Assembly: GCA_947489585.1 (NCBI GenBank)
Contig: CANLEE010000004.1
Coordinates: forward strand, 1 to 64,000
Length of the DNA: 64,000 bases
Source of the DNA: an uncultured Psychroserpens sp.
Lineage (GTDB): Bacteria; Bacteroidota; Bacteroidia; Flavobacteriales; Flavobacteriaceae
Direction of reading: 5' to 3'
The notes below the pieces were generated by a model that did no database searches, was not told the DNA's origin, and saw nothing but the letters and a program-made list of their open reading frames with translations. A program made the translations under genes and the position numbers. Shown here piece after piece: positions 1-9,577 of the stretch (within the stretch, counting starts at the first letter, position 1; every line of letters begins with the position of its first letter).

Positions 1-2583
1 GGTAATACATCGACACAAACACAAAACGTCATTATCGATGATGTGTCTGCACCAATTCCAGATGCGGCGAGTTTATCCGATATCACAGCGGAATGTCAAG
101 TGGCTAGCTTAACAGCACCAACCGCAACTGATAATTGTGGTGGAACAGTAACTGTGACTCATGATGCCACGCTTCCAATTTCAGGAGAAGGCTCAACAAC
201 AGTCGTGACATGGACCTATGATGATGGCAATGGCAATACGTCAACACAAACACAAAATGTGATTATTGATGATGTGTCTGCACCAATTCCAGATGCAGCC
301 AGTTTATCAGATATCACAGCTGAATGTCAAGTAGCCAGTTTAACAGCACCAACAGCAACAGATAATTGCGGCGGAACAGTAACTGTTACTCATGATGCCA
401 CACTTCCTATTTCAGGAGAAGGGTCAACAACAGTAGTCACATGGACTTATGATGATGGCAATGGCAATACAAGTACACAAACCCAAAATGTGATTATTGA
501 TGATGTGTCTGCACCAATTCCAGATGCAGCCAATTTATCAGATATCACAGCCGAATGTCAAGTGACTAGCTTAACAGCACCAACCGCAACTGATAATTGT
601 GGTGGAACCGTCACAGTCACTCATGATGCCACGCTTCCAATCTCAGGAGAAGGCTCAACAACAGTCGTGACATGGACTTATGATGATGGCAACGGTAATA
701 CTTCGACACAAACCCAAAATGTAATTATTGATGATGTGTCTGCACCAATTCCAGATGCAGCCAATTTATCAGATATTACAGCGGAATGTCAAGTGGCCAG
801 TTTAACAGCACCAACCGCAACAGATAATTGCGGTGGAACCGTGACAGTCACTCATGATGCCACGCTTCCAATTTCAGGAGAAGGGTCAACAACAGTGGTG
901 ACATGGACCTATGATGATGGCAACGGCAATACAAGTACACAAACACAAAATGTGATTATTGATGATGTGTCTGCACCAATACCAGATGCAGCGAGTTTAT
1001 CAGATATCACAGCGGAATGTCAAGTAGCCAGCTTAACAGCGCCAACAGCCACCGATAATTGTGGTGGAACCGTCACAGTCACTCATGATGCCACACTTCC
1101 AATTTCAGGAGAAGGCTCGACAACAGTCGTGACTTGGACTTACGATGATGGCAATGGCAATACAAGTACACAAACCCAAAATGTGATTATCGATGATGTG
1201 TCTGCACCAATTCCGGATGCAGCGAGTTTATCAGATATCACAGCGGAATGTCAAGTAGCCAGCTTAACAGCACCAACCGCGACCGATAATTGTGGCGGAA
1301 CAGTGACTGTCACTCATGATGCCACACTTCCAATTTCAGGAGAAGGCTCGACAACAGTCGTGACTTGGACTTACGATGATGGCAATGGCAATACAAGTAC
1401 ACAAACCCAAAATGTGATTATCGATGATGTGTCTGCACCAATTCCGGATGCAGCCAATTTATCAGATATCACAGCGGAATGTCAAGTGGCCAGCTTAACA
1501 GCGCCAACCGCAACTGATAATTGTGGTGGAACAGTAACTGTCACTCATGATGCCACGCTTCCAATTTCAGGAGAAGGTAGCACAACAGTCGTGACTTGGA
1601 CTTATGATGATGGCAACGGCAATACAAGTACACAAACCCAAAATGTGATTATTGATGATGTGTCTGCACCAATACCAGATGCAGCGAGTTTATCCGATAT
1701 CACAGCCGAATGTCAAGTGGCCAGTTTAACAGCACCAACCGCAACAGATAATTGCGGTGGAACAGTGACAGTCACTCATGATGCCACGCTTCCAATTTCA
1801 GGAGAAGGTTCAACAACAGTAGTGACATGGACTTATGATGATGGCAACGGCAATACATCAACACAAACACAAAACGTGATTATCGATGATGTGTCTGCAC
1901 CAATTCCAGATGCAGCGAGTTTATCAGATATCACAGCCGAGTGTCAAGTAGCTAGTTTAACAGCACCAACAGCCACAGATAATTGTGGCGGAACAGTGAC
2001 AGTCACTCATGATGCCACGCTTCCAATTTCAGGAGAAGGCTCAACAACAGTAGTGACATGGACCTATGATGATGGCAACGGCAATACATCAACACAAACA
2101 CAAAACGTGATTATCGATGATGTGTCTGCACCAATTCCAGATGCGGCCAGTTTATCAGATATCACAGCCGAATGTCAAGTAGCCAGTTTAACAGCACCAA
2201 CAGCCACAGATAATTGCGGTGGAACAGTGACAGTCACTCATGATGCCACGCTTCCAATTTCAGGAGAAGGTTCAACAACAGTAGTGACATGGACTTATGA
2301 TGATGGCAACGGCAATACATCAACACAAACACAAAACGTGATTATTGATGATGTGTCTGCACCAATTCCAGATGTGGCCAGTTTATCAGATATCACAGCC
2401 GAATGTGAAGTGACAAGTTTAACTGCACCAACCGCAACTGATAATTGTGGTGGAACCGTTACAGTAACTAATAATGCAAGCCTTCCAATTTCAGGAGAAG
2501 GCACAACGACAACAGTGACATGGACTTATGATGATGGCAACGGCAACACATCGACACAAACACAGGATGTGATTATTGATGAT
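1..2583 (+). repeat. Tandem array of 231-bp in-frame repeats
   Basis: Eleven full units start at 43, 274, 505, 736, 967, 1198, 1429, 1660, 1891, 2122 and 2353, preceded by the last 42 bp of another unit. Units 1-10 differ at few residues (Ser/Asn after PDAA; Ala/Thr after CQV) and mainly at synonymous sites. Unit 11 is the most divergent (PDVAS, AECEV, NNAS). The array continues left of the window, so total copy number is unknown. Confidence 0.97.
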
Positions 2584-5500
2584 GTAACGAATCCAATTGC
2601 AGTTTGTCAGGATTTAACTGTTCAATTAGATGGATCGGGTAATGCAAATATCAATGCTGTCGATATTGATAATGGTTCAAGTGATAATTGTGGAATTCAA
2701 TCAATTTCGGTTAATCCAAGTAGTTTTACTTGTGCAGATGTTGGACCAAATACAGTAACCCTAACGGTAACAGATATAAACGGAAATGCAGCAACATGTA
2801 CATCAACAGTTACTGTTGAAGATAATATTGATCCTATTGCTAACAATTCAGTTTGTGGATCAATAGGGCCATTAATTATAGATGCCGTGTCAGGTGAAGT
2901 AACCGTAACACCAGCTCAAATTAGCGCAGCGTATACAGGCTCTGATGCTTGTGGTATTGATACTTTAGTCTTGGCGCAAACTACTTTTGATTGTGATGAT
3001 ATTGGATCCAACAATGTGATTTTAACGGTAACAGATGTCAATGGTAATACGAACACATGCAGCATTAATGTTGTTATAGAAGCACCAACGATTGCATCAG
3101 GTGTTGTTGAAGGCTATATTGATGTTGTGAATCCTGAACCCGCTGATGACCTTATTGAGGTGACGTTTTGTCCATACGACTTAACAACCGATCCTCCAAC
3201 GCCAGCGGTTCAAGGCGCAATTTTTGATTTAACAATTGATCCAAGTTTGGTTCCAAATATATTAAGATGGGAAATTGCCACATATAATGCCACAACTGCA
3301 TTTTGGGATTGGGTTGATGATGGCATTAATGCAGGAAATCCAACGCAACATAGTATTGCGAATGTTACTGAAACTACTTTGGTAAGAGCAGTCATTCAGT
3401 CTGGAAATTGTATCGCTTATTCTGCTGTAGCCATGTTGCAAATCATTCCTCCAGACGAACCTCCTACCATTGTAGGTGTAACAAGTAATAACGGATGTTT
3501 TCCTCCAGAATATACGATAGAAGCCGAAAGCTTTTTCGAATATAATGAACAATTTGGCGACACTGGACTCTTCAATTCTGCACAACCTGATGGTTGGATT
3601 GTAGATGGTGTACCAAATGATATACCAGCTTCTGGTAATAATACGTCTCAAGGGACATGGAAGGAAGTGGCCGAAACGAAGGAATTAGCAGGAATTAGAC
3701 ATTATCCACAAGAAGGATCGAAATTTGCTGCTGTTTATGGTGCCGTAGATTCAGTTTTAGAAACACCAGTATTTAGTACTATTGGAATGGATGCTGCTGA
3801 TGCAAAATTTGAATTTTATCAAGCCTACTATTTGTGTGCTGGAGCAAGTTTAGCTATAGAGTTATCGCTTGATGGTGGTACGACGTATACAGAACTATTA
3901 TTTTCTGATAATGGTCAAAGTGATACTGGTATGACAATAGTAAGACCTAGTGGAAACCCAAATAATTGTAACAGTTATGACCCAGAGCAAGATGGATATG
4001 AATTTATATCCATTGATTTGGCACCATATTTAAATGAAGGAACTTTAAGAGTTCGATTTTCATTTTTTGGAGTTGCAGGTGGCCAATGCTCAGATACGTT
4101 TGTAGATCAAAGTGGAACGCAACCTTGTGGAAGTATTACACGTAATGTAAGAAGTTCTTGGGCTATTGACGGGGTTCGTGTCCCTTATGCTCCAATAGAT
4201 GAAGTATTAGAATGGACTGATGAGAATGGCAATGTTGTTGCTTCGGGATCTACCGTAACTGTTATTCCTGTAACACCAGGTACTCAAATTTATGGTGTGA
4301 CGTCTCTTGTAAATGGCTGTCGATTAAACACTGATGATGGAACAGAGTTTGTTACTATTGATGCAAGTCTTGCGTTTGCTGGTATAGATTTTCAGCCAAG
4401 TGCTGCCGAATGTGGACAATCTACTATAGATTTAAGAGCTTATGACAATACAATTTCAGCTAACGAAAATTTAGCCTTTTGGAATAATGTAATGCCAGAC
4501 CAACCAGGAAATCCTGGTACACCTTTATTTACTGCACCTCCAGTTGATGATAATGGAACTCCAGGCAATACTGCTGATGATACGTATCCTACAAATTATC
4601 CAGGAACTGGAATGACAGGGACTTGGTCTTATAGTATAGTATCTCAAAGCTGCTCTACCTTTGTCCCAACGTTTTCGGGTAATGGTGATCCAAGAGCATC
4701 GTTTACAGCGCCTCCTGGTGTATATGATCTTACATGGACGTTACAAAATAATTGTTTTGATACTGTAAGAATTACAATCAATAATTGTTCTGATATTAAT
4801 TTTGATGGGGCAGATGATTTTGTAACCTTAAAAGATAATTATGCGCTGAATTCAGCATTTACTATTGAAAATTGGGTAAAACCAATTACTACAACGGGGA
4901 ATCATACTATTTTCTCAAAGAAAAATGCATCTGATAATTCAAGAGGTTACGCCTTATATATTGATAATGGTATAGTGAAGTATAGCTGGTACAGTTCAGG
5001 TGGAAATGGTACGATTGCATCTCAATATGCAATTGATACCTCGCGTTGGTACCACATTGCAGTAACCTTTGATGGTTCAACATATACATTATATATAGAT
5101 GGTATTGATGTAGGTACAGTAACAGGAAGTGTTAATGCGCCTCAAGCTACAACTGTTGATGTAGAGGCATTAATTGGAGCACTTGATAATGACAATGGTT
5201 CCAATAATAATGTTTCTAATCTATATCATGGTTGGATTGATGAATTGCGTATTTGGAATACAGCTTTAACAGAAGCTCAAGTCCGTCAAATGATGAATCA
5301 AGAAATTGAAGATAATACTGCCGTTAGAGGAACAGTAGTGCCTTTAGATATTTCAGGATTAGCTTGGACAGCTTTAAATGGCTACTATCGTATGGATGTG
5401 AATTGTGGGTATTTAACTGCCTATAAAGGTGTTAGAGGTCGATTGAGAAATATTAACACATCACAGCAAGAGACTGCGCCATTACCTTATACATCTCGTG

Positions 5501-7392
5501 TAGATGGTCAAGACTGGGCAACCGATAATACATGGACTAACTTTACTGTTTGGGATGCTCCAAATAGTATAGGAGTTGATGGAGCAACACCAATCGATTG
5601 GAATATTGTGCAAACCTCACATGATATTAACTCTGGTAATAAAGACATTATAGTACTTGGACTCATTTCTGATACACCAAATAAAGTACTAGCTATAACA
5701 GATCCATCAACAGCACAAGATGAAACTAATGATGGTCAGTCTTTGCGAGTGACCCATTATTTAAAATTAGATGGTGATATCGACTTGTTTGGAGAATCAC
5801 AATTGCTTCAAGATGATGGTAGTGTTCTAGATGTGACGAGTGCTGGAAAATTAGAACGTGATCAACAAGGAACATCTAACCTTTATAATTATAACTATTG
5901 GAGCTCACCGGTTGGACCAACTAATATCACATCAAATAATAACCCATTTAGTGTTAATGGCATCTTGCGAGATGGAAGTATCTCTTCTTCGCCTATAGGT
6001 TTACAATGGACTAATAATCATAATGCAAATGGAAGTACTACGCCTATTACACTCAGTAGATATTGGTTATTTGCATATGAAAATTATCCAGAAGACACTT
6101 ATGCTGCATGGCGAGGCTTGGACGAGGCAGATGCAATTGCAAGCGGTTTAAGTTTTACGATGAAAGGTAGTGGTGTTGGAGATCCTATTGCAGATGTTCA
6201 GAATTATGTCTTTATTGGTAAGCCAAATAACGGGACAATAGTAACGCCTGTAACGGTTGGAAATCAGGCCTTAGTTGGTAACCCTTATCCATCTGCTATA
6301 GATGCTGATCAATTTATTAGAGATAACCTTCCTGGTGCTTCTGGTAATCCAGGTTCTACACAAAGTACAGATGGTACGCTCTATTTCTGGGAGCACTACA
6401 CATCTAATTTTACACACATTTTAGAAGACTATGAGGGCGGATATGCAACGTTTAATCTATCAGGAGGTAATCCAGCGGTTTCTCCACCTTTAGTAAGCGG
6501 TAACGGAACACCTACTAAATTACCTGGACAATATATCCCTGTATCCCAAGGGTTCTTTGTAACTGCTAGCGGAACTGGCGGAAACATTCAATTTAAAAAT
6601 AGTCAGCGTGTCTTTGTTAGAGAAACATTAGCAAGCTCACAATTTATAAGAACTAGTAATCCTAATTACACGGTTCAACAAGATCCAAATCCAGAGATCC
6701 AACGTCTACGTTTAGATTTTACTACTGAAAATGGAGCAGTACGACCTTTACTCTTAGCATTTACGCCTAATAATGAAGCAACTGATGGCTTTGATTATGG
6801 CTATGATGCTGAAAATGCTGATGCTGAGTTTCCAAATGATATGTTCTGGAGAATTGGAGACGGAAATTATACAACGCAAGGTGTTGGCAATTTTGATGTA
6901 AATAAGCAATACCCATTAGCATTATTTGTAGATGGAACAGAAACCATGTCTATATCACTTAGAGCTTTAGAGAATTTTGATGATTCCATTCATGTGTACA
7001 TTCATGATGCGCTAATGGGAACTTATTATGAGATTAATTCAGAAGTCTTTGAAATAGCATTAGATGCAGAGACGTACTTAGATCGTTTTTATGTGACGTT
7101 TTCAACAGAAGATGCACTGTCTATTCCAGAAGATGCGTTTAGTCAAGCCATTATTAATTACCTAATGTCTTCACAAGAAATCTATGTTAAAATCCCTAAT
7201 ATTTCTGAGGTAAGAAGTCTTCAATTATTCAACTTACTTGGCCAAGAAATTCAAACATGGGATCATATGGAAGACTTTGAATTAGATGGTACTATTAGAA
7301 TTCCTGTTGCATACATTTCTGAAGGTACTTATATTATTAAAGTACATACCCATAATACAATTCATAGTGCTAAAGTTATTGTAAAAGAGTAG
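1..7392 (+). CDS. Giant HYR-repeat T9SS-secreted surface protein (5' partial)
   Basis: The reading frame is open from base 1, so the true start and signal peptide lie left of the window; the GTG at 43 is an internal Val codon. About 2460 codons are present. Order seen: eleven full 77-residue HYR-like repeats (43-2583), each with one Cys in an AEC motif and one in DNCGG; two divergent HYR-like domains (about 2584-3090); a beta-rich, probably jelly-roll region (about 3530-4190); a LamG/concanavalin-like domain (about 4795-5300, with FDGADDFV, WYHIAVTFDG and IDELRIWN); a long linker; a module shared with the next gene (about 6695-7115); and a T9SS type-A sorting tail (about 7150-7392) with LFNLLGQEI and GTYIIKV. 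Known T9SS cargo of this kind is exported and anchored on the cell surface. Role in adhesion or gliding is inference. Confidence 0.9.
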   Translation, partial: GNTSTQTQNVIIDDVSAPIPDAASLSDITAECQVASLTAPTATDNCGGTVTVTHDATLPISGEGSTTVVTWTYDDGNGNTSTQTQNVIIDDVSAPIPDAASLSDITAECQVASLTAPTATDNCGGTVTVTHDATLPISGEGSTTVVTWTYDDGNGNTSTQTQNVIIDDVSAPIPDAANLSDITAECQVTSLTAPTATDNCGGTVTVTHDATLPISGEGSTTVVTWTYDDGNGNTSTQTQNVIIDDVSAPIPDAANLSDITAECQVASLTAPTATDNCGGTVTVTHDATLPISGEGSTTVVTWTYDDGNGNTSTQTQNVIIDDVSAPIPDAASLSDITAECQVASLTAPTATDNCGGTVTVTHDATLPISGEGSTTVVTWTYDDGNGNTSTQTQNVIIDDVSAPIPDAASLSDITAECQVASLTAPTATDNCGGTVTVTHDATLPISGEGSTTVVTWTYDDGNGNTSTQTQNVIIDDVSAPIPDAANLSDITAECQVASLTAPTATDNCGGTVTVTHDATLPISGEGSTTVVTWTYDDGNGNTSTQTQNVIIDDVSAPIPDAASLSDITAECQVASLTAPTATDNCGGTVTVTHDATLPISGEGSTTVVTWTYDDGNGNTSTQTQNVIIDDVSAPIPDAASLSDITAECQVASLTAPTATDNCGGTVTVTHDATLPISGEGSTTVVTWTYDDGNGNTSTQTQNVIIDDVSAPIPDAASLSDITAECQVASLTAPTATDNCGGTVTVTHDATLPISGEGSTTVVTWTYDDGNGNTSTQTQNVIIDDVSAPIPDVASLSDITAECEVTSLTAPTATDNCGGTVTVTNNASLPISGEGTTTTVTWTYDDGNGNTSTQTQDVIIDDVTNPIAVCQDLTVQLDGSGNANINAVDIDNGSSDNCGIQSISVNPSSFTCADVGPNTVTLTVTDINGNAATCTSTVTVEDNIDPIANNSVCGSIGPLIIDAVSGEVTVTPAQISAAYTGSDACGIDTLVLAQTTFDCDDIGSNNVILTVTDVNGNTNTCSINVVIEAPTIASGVVEGYIDVVNPEPADDLIEVTFCPYDLTTDPPTPAVQGAIFDLTIDPSLVPNILRWEIATYNATTAFWDWVDDGINAGNPTQHSIANVTETTLVRAVIQSGNCIAYSAVAMLQIIPPDEPPTIVGVTSNNGCFPPEYTIEAESFFEYNEQFGDTGLFNSAQPDGWIVDGVPNDIPASGNNTSQGTWKEVAETKELAGIRHYPQEGSKFAAVYGAVDSVLETPVFSTIGMDAADAKFEFYQAYYLCAGASLAIELSLDGGTTYTELLFSDNGQSDTGMTIVRPSGNPNNCNSYDPEQDGYEFISIDLAPYLNEGTLRVRFSFFGVAGGQCSDTFVDQSGTQPCGSITRNVRSSWAIDGVRVPYAPIDEVLEWTDENGNVVASGSTVTVIPVTPGTQIYGVTSLVNGCRLNTDDGTEFVTIDASLAFAGIDFQPSAAECGQSTIDLRAYDNTISANENLAFWNNVMPDQPGNPGTPLFTAPPVDDNGTPGNTADDTYPTNYPGTGMTGTWSYSIVSQSCSTFVPTFSGNGDPRASFTAPPGVYDLTWTLQNNCFDTVRITINNCSDINFDGADDFVTLKDNYALNSAFTIENWVKPITTTGNHTIFSKKNASDNSRGYALYIDNGIVKYSWYSSGGNGTIASQYAIDTSRWYHIAVTFDGSTYTLYIDGIDVGTVTGSVNAPQATTVDVEALIGALDNDNGSNNNVSNLYHGWIDELRIWNTALTEAQVRQMMNQEIEDNTAVRGTVVPLDISGLAWTALNGYYRMDVNCGYLTAYKGVRGRLRNINTSQQETAPLPYTSRVDGQDWATDNTWTNFTVWDAPNSIGVDGATPIDWNIVQTSHDINSGNKDIIVLGLISDTPNKVLAITDPSTAQDETNDGQSLRVTHYLKLDGDIDLFGESQLLQDDGSVLDVTSAGKLERDQQGTSNLYNYNYWSSPVGPTNITSNNNPFSVNGILRDGSISSSPIGLQWTNNHNANGSTTPITLSRYWLFAYENYPEDTYAAWRGLDEADAIASGLSFTMKGSGVGDPIADVQNYVFIGKPNNGTIVTPVTVGNQALVGNPYPSAIDADQFIRDNLPGASGNPGSTQSTDGTLYFWEHYTSNFTHILEDYEGGYATFNLSGGNPAVSPPLVSGNGTPTKLPGQYIPVSQGFFVTASGTGGNIQFKNSQRVFVRETLASSQFIRTSNPNYTVQQDPNPEIQRLRLDFTTENGAVRPLLLAFTPNNEATDGFDYGYDAENADAEFPNDMFWRIGDGNYTTQGVGNFDVNKQYPLALFVDGTETMSISLRALENFDDSIHVYIHDALMGTYYEINSEVFEIALDAETYLDRFYVTFSTEDALSIPEDAFSQAIINYLMSSQEIYVKIPNISEVRSLQLFNLLGQEIQTWDHMEDFELDGTIRIPVAYISEGTYIIKVHTHNTIHSAKVIVKE

Positions 7393-7410
7393 CAAAGATA
7401 TCCCCATTTT

Positions 7411-7464
7411 AAAAATCCACAACATGCATTTCATCGATTAATTATGCATTTTGTGGATTTTTTT
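7411..7464 (+). terminator. Rho-independent terminator after the adhesin
   Basis: The arms AAAATCCACAA (7412-7422) and TTGTGGATTTT (7451-7461) pair, with a further inner pairing ATGCAT/ATGCAT, followed by a T-rich run. It lies about 20 bp after the adhesin stop. Confidence 0.8.
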
Positions 7465-7522
7465 GTTTTTTAGCATTACATTAGCAATCAACTAAACTTT
7501 GTTTCATTAAAGCCCAAATGTA

Positions 7523-8338
7523 ATGAAATCTTTAACCTACTTATGTTTTGCGATACTTTTTTGTGTATCTACAAACGGTGTGTCAGCATCTTTTAATAAC
7601 AATTCATCAACAACAAGTACTCAAGTGCAACGTGTTCGCATTGATATAACCACATCGATGGGTTATACAAGGCATTTGTTATTAGGTTTTACACCAGACA
7701 ATGCAGCAAGCGATGGTTTTGATTATGGCTATGATGCTTTAAACGCTGATAGTTATGATAATGATTCGAGTTGGATGATTGGTAATGAACGTTATGTGAT
7801 TCAAGGTGTAGGCGCTTTTCATGAAAGTAAAACTTATCCTTTAGGTTTGTTTTTGTCTGATGCTGGTAATGTTGAGTTTTCGCTTCAAGCCTTAGAGTTT
7901 TTTGAGCAAGAGATTGATGTATATATCTACGATTCAGATAACGATACAGTGACTTCAATTTCAGATAGTAATCTTGTAGAATATATGTCTGAAGGTAATT
8001 ATACCAATCGTTTTTATATTGCGTTTACTAGTGATATTAATGCTATGGTTTTTGCAAATAGTCAATTATCTGTTTCAGATGCCACAAAAACTACTCCAGA
8101 AATTAACTATATAAATTCAAGTAAGGAATTACAAATAAAATCACTTCAGACTTTAGATATTGAGGAAATTCGCCTCTACAGTATTTTAGGGCAGAATTTA
8201 AAACAATGGTCAAATGTCAAGCCTAATTTGTCTGGTAACTATAAGCTATCACTTTCTAATGTGTCTAAAGGGACTTATTTAGTGAGCGTTAAAACAAAGC
8301 AGGGTAAATTTAATAAGCGATTGATTATAGCTCAATAG
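7523..8338 (+). CDS. Secreted T9SS-sorted protein paralogous to the adhesin C-terminus
   Basis: 271 residues. An N-terminal signal peptide (about 1-22, ending VSA) precedes a module (about 35-175) that matches, motif by motif, the part of the upstream adhesin just before its sorting tail: QRVRID, LLLGFTPDN, SDGFDYGYDALNAD, QGVGAF, YPLGLF, NRFYIAFTS. Residues about 195-271 are a T9SS type-A sorting domain (LYSILGQNLKQW, GTYLVSVKTKQG). It therefore looks like a free copy of the adhesin C-terminal module with its own signal peptide. The biochemical role is unknown. A terminator separates it from the adhesin, so it may be transcribed separately. Confidence 0.85.
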   Translation: MKSLTYLCFAILFCVSTNGVSASFNNNSSTTSTQVQRVRIDITTSMGYTRHLLLGFTPDNAASDGFDYGYDALNADSYDNDSSWMIGNERYVIQGVGAFHESKTYPLGLFLSDAGNVEFSLQALEFFEQEIDVYIYDSDNDTVTSISDSNLVEYMSEGNYTNRFYIAFTSDINAMVFANSQLSVSDATKTTPEINYINSSKELQIKSLQTLDIEEIRLYSILGQNLKQWSNVKPNLSGNYKLSLSNVSKGTYLVSVKTKQGKFNKRLIIAQ

Positions 8339-8410
8339 GAAAACACAATACTATATTTAAATTGATGCCGTTCTTTTTTGTAATTTTAGAGTTACAAAAG
8401 AGTGTCGGTT

Positions 8411-9577
8411 ATGTCAAAACAAAAATTAGGAATTAATACCATCTGTACGCATGTTGGCGAAATTAAAGATGCGCAGTTTAAAGGTGCCATCTCACCAATA
8501 TATCTATCAACATCTTATGAATTTGATAATGTAGACGTTAAACGTTATCCACGTTATTTTAATACACCAAATCAAGAATATTTATCTAAGAAAATAGCAG
8601 CTTTAGAACATACTGAAGCAGCCCTGATTTTTGGAAGCGGAATGGCAGCTATTAGTCATATGTTTCTGGCGTTTTTAAAACAAGGCGATCATATTGTGGT
8701 GCAGAATACCCTATATGGAGGTACAAGCAATTTTATTCGTGAGGAATTTCATAAATATGGCATTGCATATACATTTACCAATGGTTATGCGGTTTCCGAT
8801 TTTGAAGCAGCTATTCAACCCAATACGAAAGTGATTCATATAGAAACACCTTCTAATCCACTGCTAACCGTAACTGATATTAAAGCAGTAGCCGATTTGG
8901 CCAAATCTAAAGGCATCATTTCTACCATTGACAATACGTTTGCGAGTCCTATAAATCAGAACCCTATTGACTTCGGAATTGATGTGGTTATGCATTCAGC
9001 TACAAAATATTTAGGTGGCCATAGTGATATTTTAGCAGGAACCGTTGCAAGCTCTCAAGAGCATATAGACCGCATTTGGAATGTTTCTAAAAACTTAGGT
9101 GGAAGCCTCAGTGATATGACCGTTTGGATGTTAGAGCGTAGTATGAAAACACTGGCATTACGTGTGAAAGCTCAAACTAAGAATGCACGAAAGCTAGCGA
9201 AGTTTTTAGACAAGCACGATGCTATTGCTAAGGTGTATTATCCAGGTTTAAAAAGCCATCCAGAACATGAATTAGCCAAAGCGCAGATGCGTGATTTTGG
9301 AGCGATGTTATCCTTTGAATTGGTTGATGGTATTGATGCTATGGCATTTCAAAAGCAATTAAATTTAATTAAATCATCCATGAGTTTAGCAGGAGTGGAG
9401 AGTACGATGTTATTACCTTCGGAAACATCTCATGCCTTATTAACACAGGAACAACGTGATGCTGTTGGTATTAGTGACAGCTTGATTCGTTTTTCGGTTG
9501 GGATAGAAAATTTTAAAGATTTAAAACAAGATATCGAGCAAGCTATAACTGAAACTAAAGTCGCTTCATTTGCATAA
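8411..9577 (+). CDS. Trans-sulfuration family PLP enzyme (cystathionine gamma-synthase / beta-lyase / Met gamma-lyase type)
   Basis: 388 residues from the ATG at 8411; a GTG three codons upstream is possible, but the protein starting MSKQKLG fits the family better. This is the Cys/Met metabolism PLP family: the motif HSATKYLGGHSD carries the PLP-binding Lys, the IDNTFASP segment holds the cofactor-binding Asp, and FGSGMAAIS is the phosphate-binding region. The usual YSR-GNPT motif near residue 55 is changed to YPRYFNTPNQ, so exact substrate specificity cannot be assigned between cystathionine, O-acylhomoserine and methionine. The stop overlaps the start of rlmF by 8 bp, which suggests cotranscription. 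Confidence 0.85.
   Translation: MSKQKLGINTICTHVGEIKDAQFKGAISPIYLSTSYEFDNVDVKRYPRYFNTPNQEYLSKKIAALEHTEAALIFGSGMAAISHMFLAFLKQGDHIVVQNTLYGGTSNFIREEFHKYGIAYTFTNGYAVSDFEAAIQPNTKVIHIETPSNPLLTVTDIKAVADLAKSKGIISTIDNTFASPINQNPIDFGIDVVMHSATKYLGGHSDILAGTVASSQEHIDRIWNVSKNLGGSLSDMTVWMLERSMKTLALRVKAQTKNARKLAKFLDKHDAIAKVYYPGLKSHPEHELAKAQMRDFGAMLSFELVDGIDAMAFQKQLNLIKSSMSLAGVESTMLLPSETSHALLTQEQRDAVGISDSLIRFSVGIENFKDLKQDIEQAITETKVASFA

Noticed and set aside
1..2583. Regular repeats suggesting a CRISPR array
   Set aside because: The 231-bp period is all repeat with no spacers, and it is in frame within one long protein.
3262..3651. 129-codon minus-strand ORF within the giant adhesin gene
   Set aside because: It lies opposite a clear coding frame and shows no domain or start context.
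8362..8388. Promoter-like TTG ... TAATTTTA before the trans-sulfuration gene
   Set aside because: The -7 box has a mismatch and the spacing is only 16 bp, so I did not list it.
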